From assembly GCF_017873135.1 (NCBI RefSeq), contig NZ_JAGGJV010000010.1, positions 214,289-278,288 of the forward strand: a stretch of 64,000 bases of DNA, read 5' to 3'. Below the pieces are notes generated by a model. It searched no databases, was not told the origin of the DNA, and saw only the letters and a program-made list of their open reading frames with translations. The position numbers and the translations under genes are program-made. This document shows, piece by piece, positions 60,606 through 64,000 of the stretch. The stretch is from Rhizobium herbae (GTDB taxonomy: Bacteria > Pseudomonadota > Alphaproteobacteria > Rhizobiales > Rhizobiaceae). Position 1 is the stretch's first letter. The number at the start of each line of letters is the position of its first letter.

Positions 60606-61073
60606 CTCTACTCTCAAGAGTTCCGACTGCTGCGTCAGCGTTTGTAACCTGACGGCTGCATCCGCTGGTCCAGACTGGCGTTTCACCGCCGCGACGGGGT
60701 GAGGATCATCGCCCTGCCCCTCCGAACGACGAAAGCCCCGGGACATTTCTGTCACCGGGGCTTGGCACGCCAACCCGCAGACTGGCCGCGAGGTGGCTCA
60801 GGTCGCGCCGTAATGATAGCGAACCATATCACAATAAGCCGCCTTCGTTGCCGGTCGTCCGGGTCCGGACAATGAGGTATTGGCCAGCCGCGGCCCTTTC
60901 ACCCACGACGGCGGGGGTCATGGAATGAATGGGGGCCGGACGATGGCGATCGAGGCAACGGCTCCCTAAGTTCAACAACAATCCATGCTTCAATCGTCCT
61001 GACGGCTAGATTCAGCAATTGCGCAGAGGCCGAGACATCGACAAACTCGCCCCGCTAGGGCTTGGGGGGCAGC
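60606..61073. other. Intergenic region after the cyclase
   Basis: About 470 bases with no convincing gene. It contains the terminator-like hairpin at 60733-60763 and several short Arg-rich frames that look like chance. It opens the gene-poor zone that runs to about 63.3 kb. Confidence 0.5.
60733..60763. terminator. Terminator-like hairpin after the cyclase
   Basis: AAGCCCCGG (60733-60741) pairs with CCGGGGCTT (60755-60763) across a 13-base loop. Leftward it is followed by TCGTCGTT, rightward by GGCACG. It lies 128 bases past the cyclase stop. Part of it resembles the sequence at 49011-49042. Confidence 0.5.
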
Positions 61074-61283
61074 ATGATCAATCGAAAATTGTCGGACGAG
61101 GATATTGAGCTTCTGAAGCGTGCGCTTTCTGGTCGATGCATGCACCTCGGCATAAGCCCTGATGGGGTCGCAGCACAATTTGCCGCTGGTCAACTGATGG
61201 AGATGTTCCAGCTCGGGGTTATCGACGAGTGGCAATTGGCAAGGGGACCAATACCGATTGCAGCAGCGAGCAATCAACATTGA
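61074..61283 (+). CDS. Small hypothetical protein (69 residues)
   Basis: Starts at the ATG 61074 after a GGGGGGCAGC stretch. The 69 residues begin MINRKLSDEDIELLKRALSG, a strongly helical charged segment, and continue CMHLGISPDGVAAQFAAGQL. The ordered, amphipathic look argues for a real small protein. I do not recognise the family. It lies in a gene-poor zone, tail to tail with the amidase pseudogene. Confidence 0.5.
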   Translation: MINRKLSDEDIELLKRALSGRCMHLGISPDGVAAQFAAGQLMEMFQLGVIDEWQLARGPIPIAAASNQH

Positions 61284-61399
61284 TGTCGAGATACACTGTA
61301 GAAGAGCCGGCCACCAATCGAGGCAGCAGGTTCTAAAACGCCTCGCAAATACACACCGTTGAAAAAACGCGCATCGCGGACAGTCAAAACGCTTTCGCC

Positions 61400-61875
61400 G
61401 CAGATCAGCGATCGGCAGGCCGAGTTCCTGCGCCAATGGAAGCACGTCGAAGCACGGGCAGGCTTCGATGTTCGAATGAGTCGATGCCCCCCTTGCCGGT
61501 CTTGCCGGGTGACAGGTCGCGATGGCCGCACCACTTGATGGCGGGGAAATCGACGGTCCATCATGCATCCGCCGCTTCAACGTGACGAGCTCCGCATCCC
61601 TGACGGGGTCGAAATCCGGCCGGTTCTTGGCGTCAATGCCGCCGACCATCGGCAGGCTATAGGAGATCGAATTAAACCCGGCGACATGAGCGCTAACCGT
61701 CCCCTTGCCACGGCCAATTCGGCGTGGCCATCCGGATTGATAGTTTCGTTGTAGCGGATGTCGGATCAGCCGCCTTATGGATGGCGCGAATGCCGGCACC
61801 CCCTACCCTAGCCCCAACCTGAGGCGTAGCAGTGACGTGCACGACGCCGAGCATCGTCCGCTTGCGAACAGTCAT
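61400..61875 (-). pseudogene. Frameshifted N-acetylmuramoyl-L-alanine amidase (endolysin-like)
   Basis: Leftward from the ATG at 61875 (GAGG seven bases upstream) the reading starts VVHVTATPQVGARVGGAGIR and AIHKA. It then continues in other frames with DIRYNETINPDGHAELA, TVSAHVAGFNSISYSLPMVG, FPAIKWCGHRDLSPGKTGKG and IEACPCFDVLPLAQELGLP. Joined, these give the order of a zinc amidase of the phage-lysin kind: His in the first block, GAHVAG-like middle, GHRDLSP with its His, and a CPCFDV end. At least three frame changes are needed, so the gene is broken (or the sequence has errors). It is probably a prophage or lysin relic. Confidence 0.6.
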
Positions 61876-62203
61876 GGTGTACCTCTTTTTCTGGTAGATC
61901 GTTGCGTGTCGAAAAGCGCTATCTTGAATTGTCGCCCCGCAGATTCGGCCCTGAACGGCGGCACGAGGCCTGACCTGCGAAAGCGCGATCAGGCCTCAAC
62001 CAAATCAGCCATGCCGCGTCAGACGGCAGCGCGCTTGAAGGCCGGTCGGTCCTGCCCCCGTTTCCCCAATGAGGCTACGGCGCCATTTCCAACGATTTTA
62101 ACGGATGTCCGTCCATGCCGCCTTCGGCGTCCGCCACGCAGAACAAACCTATCAACTTGGTCGACTTACTGGTAGCACCACGACAGCCCACCGGAGTACC
62201 ACC
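61876..62203. other. Intergenic region with perfect hairpin
   Basis: About 330 bases without a recognisable gene. GAGGCCTGA (61965-61973) pairs exactly with TCAGGCCTC (61989-61997), with extra GCG/CGC pairs in the loop. It lies upstream of the amidase relic and could end a former transcript. Confidence 0.45.
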
Positions 62204-62440
62204 ATGACCCTCACCGAAAAATACCAGATCATCATCAACGCCTTCCACAATACCCGATGGGGCGTTTCACCGACCGCGACACGCGGCGCAGTCGAAAGCC
62301 ATGCCAAAAAGCACGGGCTCGAAGGCCAGAATTACACCGAGGCTCTCACCTCAGCGATTGCTGGTGGGCTTGTTGCGCAGATGGCAGATTCGGCACTTAC
62401 AATCCGTAACGCTGGCCGCAAAATGCTGCCACGGCGATAA
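62204..62440 (+). CDS. Small hypothetical protein (78 residues)
   Basis: Starts MTLTEKYQIIINAFHNTRWG and continues GAVESHAKKHGLEGQNYTEA, then LTSAIAGGLVAQMADSALTI. The first 60 residues look like a folded small helical protein; the start is chosen because order begins there. No clear ribosome site is seen (CGGAGTACCACC precedes the ATG). I do not recognise the family. No partner gene adjoins it. Confidence 0.45.
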   Translation: MTLTEKYQIIINAFHNTRWGVSPTATRGAVESHAKKHGLEGQNYTEALTSAIAGGLVAQMADSALTIRNAGRKMLPRR

Positions 62441-62896
62441 GCGTTCTGGTTGGATCGCGGTAGCGCCTTCCGCGCAAGGCGCCGCGCACTCAAGCGGTGC
62501 CCTTGAATGAGTTCAAACGCCGGAACAGCGGTACCCCTTCTTGATAGCATCCGTTCAGCTTGTGCCGGGCCGTGGATCCGGGCGTGTTGAAGCCTCGGAA
62601 GGCAGAGTGATCGGAACCGACCGTCCTCTACCTTGATATGCACGTTGCCGTGCCCGAGATAGCCGCCGATCTGCTCCCGGAACGGCAATGGGCCGAGGCC
62701 GTAATCAAAGCCTGTCGCGGCCGGTGACATGCGCCGGCCCTGGCCAGTCTCGCGTGGCGCCGCGTCGATGGCCCGAGCGCCCGCGCCGGTATTGTAAGAC
62801 TCGCTTTTCGGCTTTTAACGAGAAAATACTGCTTCTCGCGATCTTGTCTTGTTCCTCGTGCCGGCACTGATGGCGGATACCCGCTCCGTTCGAATG
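62441..62896. other. Gap without recognisable gene
   Basis: About 455 bases. A leftward frame near 62570-62730 includes LPFREQIGGYLGHGNVHIKV, which looks somewhat protein-like, but it has no good start and turns Arg-rich downstream. I treat it as possible decayed coding sequence, not a gene. Confidence 0.4.
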
Positions 62897-63088
62897 TCAG
62901 TGTAGAAGCACGACCTTGATATCGTGATTTCTAGCGAAGAAATAGATCGACGATTTCCGATTGGCTATGCAGATCGGATCGCCATCGAAATCGACCAGAG
63001 CCCACATGGTATCACCCTCGACATCGACCTTGCGGATATAGCCAGTATGATCGGTTGATGCGGGGAACTCGGTGCGATCGGCTTCCAT
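62897..63088 (-). CDS. Small protein, DUF1150-like
   Basis: 63 residues from the ATG at 63088, which has AGGAG nine bases upstream; a longer frame lacks one. The sequence contains TGYIRKVDVEGDTMWALVDF, GDPICIANRKSSIYFFARNH and DIKVVLLH. The order YIRKV, WALxDxDGxPI and a C-terminal acidic-VxLH pattern resembles DUF1150 proteins of alphaproteobacteria, which are usually encoded near small heat-shock proteins. No such neighbour is present here. Function unknown. Confidence 0.55.
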   Translation of the reverse strand: MEADRTEFPASTDHTGYIRKVDVEGDTMWALVDFDGDPICIANRKSSIYFFARNHDIKVVLLH

Positions 63089-63352
63089 GCAGTCGTCTCC
63101 TGAAATGAGAAACAGGGGCGGATTGTGATGTCTAGCGCGGCTTATGTCATCGGCTCGACCAGCTAAACTATCTGCAACCGTTCCCTTGATAAACCGAACA
63201 TGAGGCTTCGCTACACCAATCACGAACGGCGGCCGAACGGATATTGTACGGTTGTCGACCTGCGGCATCACACTAAATCCGCAAAAACAAATGCTTTGCA
63301 GGCTCACCCTTTGATGCCCGGGAGCCAGGCCGGTCTCTACCGTCGCCTTTTC

Positions 63353-64000
63353 TTAAAGAACGAAATCGCCTTTCTCCAGGCTGAGGGCGTCATCGAGGTG
63401 AATGGCGAAATCAGCCGTCTTGTCGCCGTTGACATCGCCATAGACGTAGGTGTCGGAGGCCTGCTTGATATACCGCAGTTCGCCGGCGTGTCCGGTGAAG
63501 GCAGATGTTCCCAGGTACCAGAATGCCTGATTGCCTGAAGCCGACGTGTTCGCATCGATGGCCGACAGGTCAATCCTGTCATTGCCGGTGACGGAGAAGT
63601 CGAAGATCGAATCCCGCCCCGCGCGCGCCGTGGTCGTGTCGACCAGTGTTCTAAAGACGAAGGTGTCTGCACCCGCACCGCCCGTCAGATCGTCAGCACC
63701 GCTGCCGCCATAAAGCGTATCATTACCGCTGCCGCCGTTAAGGACATCGTTGCCGGATCCACCGGCGAGCAGATTGGCGCTGCCGTTGCCGTAGAGCTTG
63801 TCGCCATAGGACGAACCTGTCAGCCGCTCGATCGACACATAGACGTCGCCCTTGGCATGGCCGGTATTGATAGACGCATTGGCGAGACTGGCCGTCACGC
63901 CTGCGGATGCGCCGTAATAGGCGGCGGTGTCCGTCCCTGTACCACCGTCGAGCTTGTCGGCGCCGGCGCCTCCATTCAGAAGGTCATTGCCCGAGCCACC
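63353..64000 (-). CDS. RTX calcium-binding protein, C-terminal part (5' end outside window)
   Basis: Leftward frame open at the right edge of the window, giving the last 215 residues. The sequence begins inside nonapeptide repeats (GGSGNDLLNGGAGADKLDGG), has a spacer (TASLANASINTGHAKGDVYV) and a second repeat block (LLAGGSGNDVLNGGSGNDTL and YGGSGADDLTGGAGADTFVF). It ends with a serralysin-type C-terminal domain (GNDRIDLSAIDANT; TADFAIHLDDALSLEKGDFV). It is thus the secretion-signal end of a type I secreted RTX protein. The catalytic or adhesive part lies outside. It differs from the RTX protein at 7.5 kb in having the M10-type end. Confidence 0.88.
   Translation of the reverse strand, partial: GGSGNDLLNGGAGADKLDGGTGTDTAAYYGASAGVTASLANASINTGHAKGDVYVSIERLTGSSYGDKLYGNGSANLLAGGSGNDVLNGGSGNDTLYGGSGADDLTGGAGADTFVFRTLVDTTTARAGRDSIFDFSVTGNDRIDLSAIDANTSASGNQAFWYLGTSAFTGHAGELRYIKQASDTYVYGDVNGDKTADFAIHLDDALSLEKGDFVL

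Noticed and set aside
62570..62730. Leftward stretch with LPFREQIGGYLGHGNVHIKV
   Set aside because: Looks protein-like but lacks a start, a ribosome site and a continued ordered sequence; not enough to call a gene.
1..64000. tRNA, rRNA, CRISPR array, transposase or integrase genes
   Set aside because: None were seen on reading both strands; short palindromes found are single and not arrayed.

Overview
The window is 64 kb of high-GC, gene-dense DNA in the style of an alphaproteobacterium, most likely a Rhizobiaceae-type soil or plant-associated bacterium. This is inferred from the MalFGK-type sugar ABC operon, NodT-type outer-membrane channels, a CpaC-type secretin, a TolB-like/TPR adenylate cyclase, RTX proteins and many small catabolic operons, each beside its own regulator. 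I see no rRNA, tRNA, CRISPR array, transposase or replication gene. The content is accessory and would fit a secondary replicon or a catabolic island, but nothing in the sequence proves that.

Layout. 0-7.4 kb (+): a sugar-uptake operon of an (alpha/alpha)-toroid protein of unknown activity, solute-binding protein, two permeases, ATPase and a KduD-like dehydrogenase, ending in a truncated hydrolase fragment. 7.5-8.9 kb (-): an RTX calcium-binding protein. 9.3-15.7 kb (-): an RND efflux operon with two adaptors and a lipoprotein esterase, divergent from a TetR gene (15.9 kb). 16.6-20.3 kb: an orphan CpaC-like secretin (-), an AT-rich gap and a NodT-type channel (+). 20.4-41 kb: an aromatic-catabolism island. 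41-48.8 kb: a second, complete RND efflux operon (-) divergent from an OmpR/EnvZ-type two-component pair. 49-50.3 kb (-): a DUF4405 membrane protein and a cytochrome P460. 50.3-58.3 kb: an Old-Yellow-Enzyme/SDR operon, a LysR regulator, a molybdenum hydroxylase (large and 2Fe-2S subunits), a cytochrome c and an XdhC factor. 58.7-60.6 kb (+): an adenylate cyclase. 60.6-63.1 kb: a decayed zone with small genes and a frameshifted amidase pseudogene. From 63.35 kb to the end (-): the 3' part of another RTX protein.

The aromatic island has three regulatory blocks. (1) A TetR gene is divergent from a carotenoid-oxygenase/lignostilbene-dioxygenase family gene, and a 25-bp sequence lies once in each orientation between them. 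(2) An IclR gene sits between two leftward units: aldehyde dehydrogenase, MFS transporter and an outer-membrane MetA-type protein; and extradiol dioxygenase, FAH-family enzyme and FAD hydroxylase. Both units are preceded by nearly the same TTATCA-N5-TGATAA dyad. (3) A MarR gene is divergent from a nine-gene rightward operon (flavin reductase, group D monooxygenase, MFS, porin, SnoaL-like, GST, extradiol dioxygenase, acetoacetate-decarboxylase-like, FAH-family), with paired near-identical operators. The enzyme set suggests cleavage of a stilbene-like compound to aldehydes, oxidation to acids, ring hydroxylation, meta-cleavage and processing. The substrate is inference.

The most striking sequence signal is a 34-bp box found five times between 52.4 and 58.4 kb. 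Four copies have the same orientation and lie upstream of the Old Yellow Enzyme, the molybdenum-hydroxylase operon, the cytochrome c and XdhC genes; the first also overlaps the start codon of the LysR gene. A fifth, inverted copy follows the LysR gene with no gene in front of it. This defines a compact LysR regulon linking OYE/SDR chemistry to a periplasmic molybdoenzyme and its electron acceptor.
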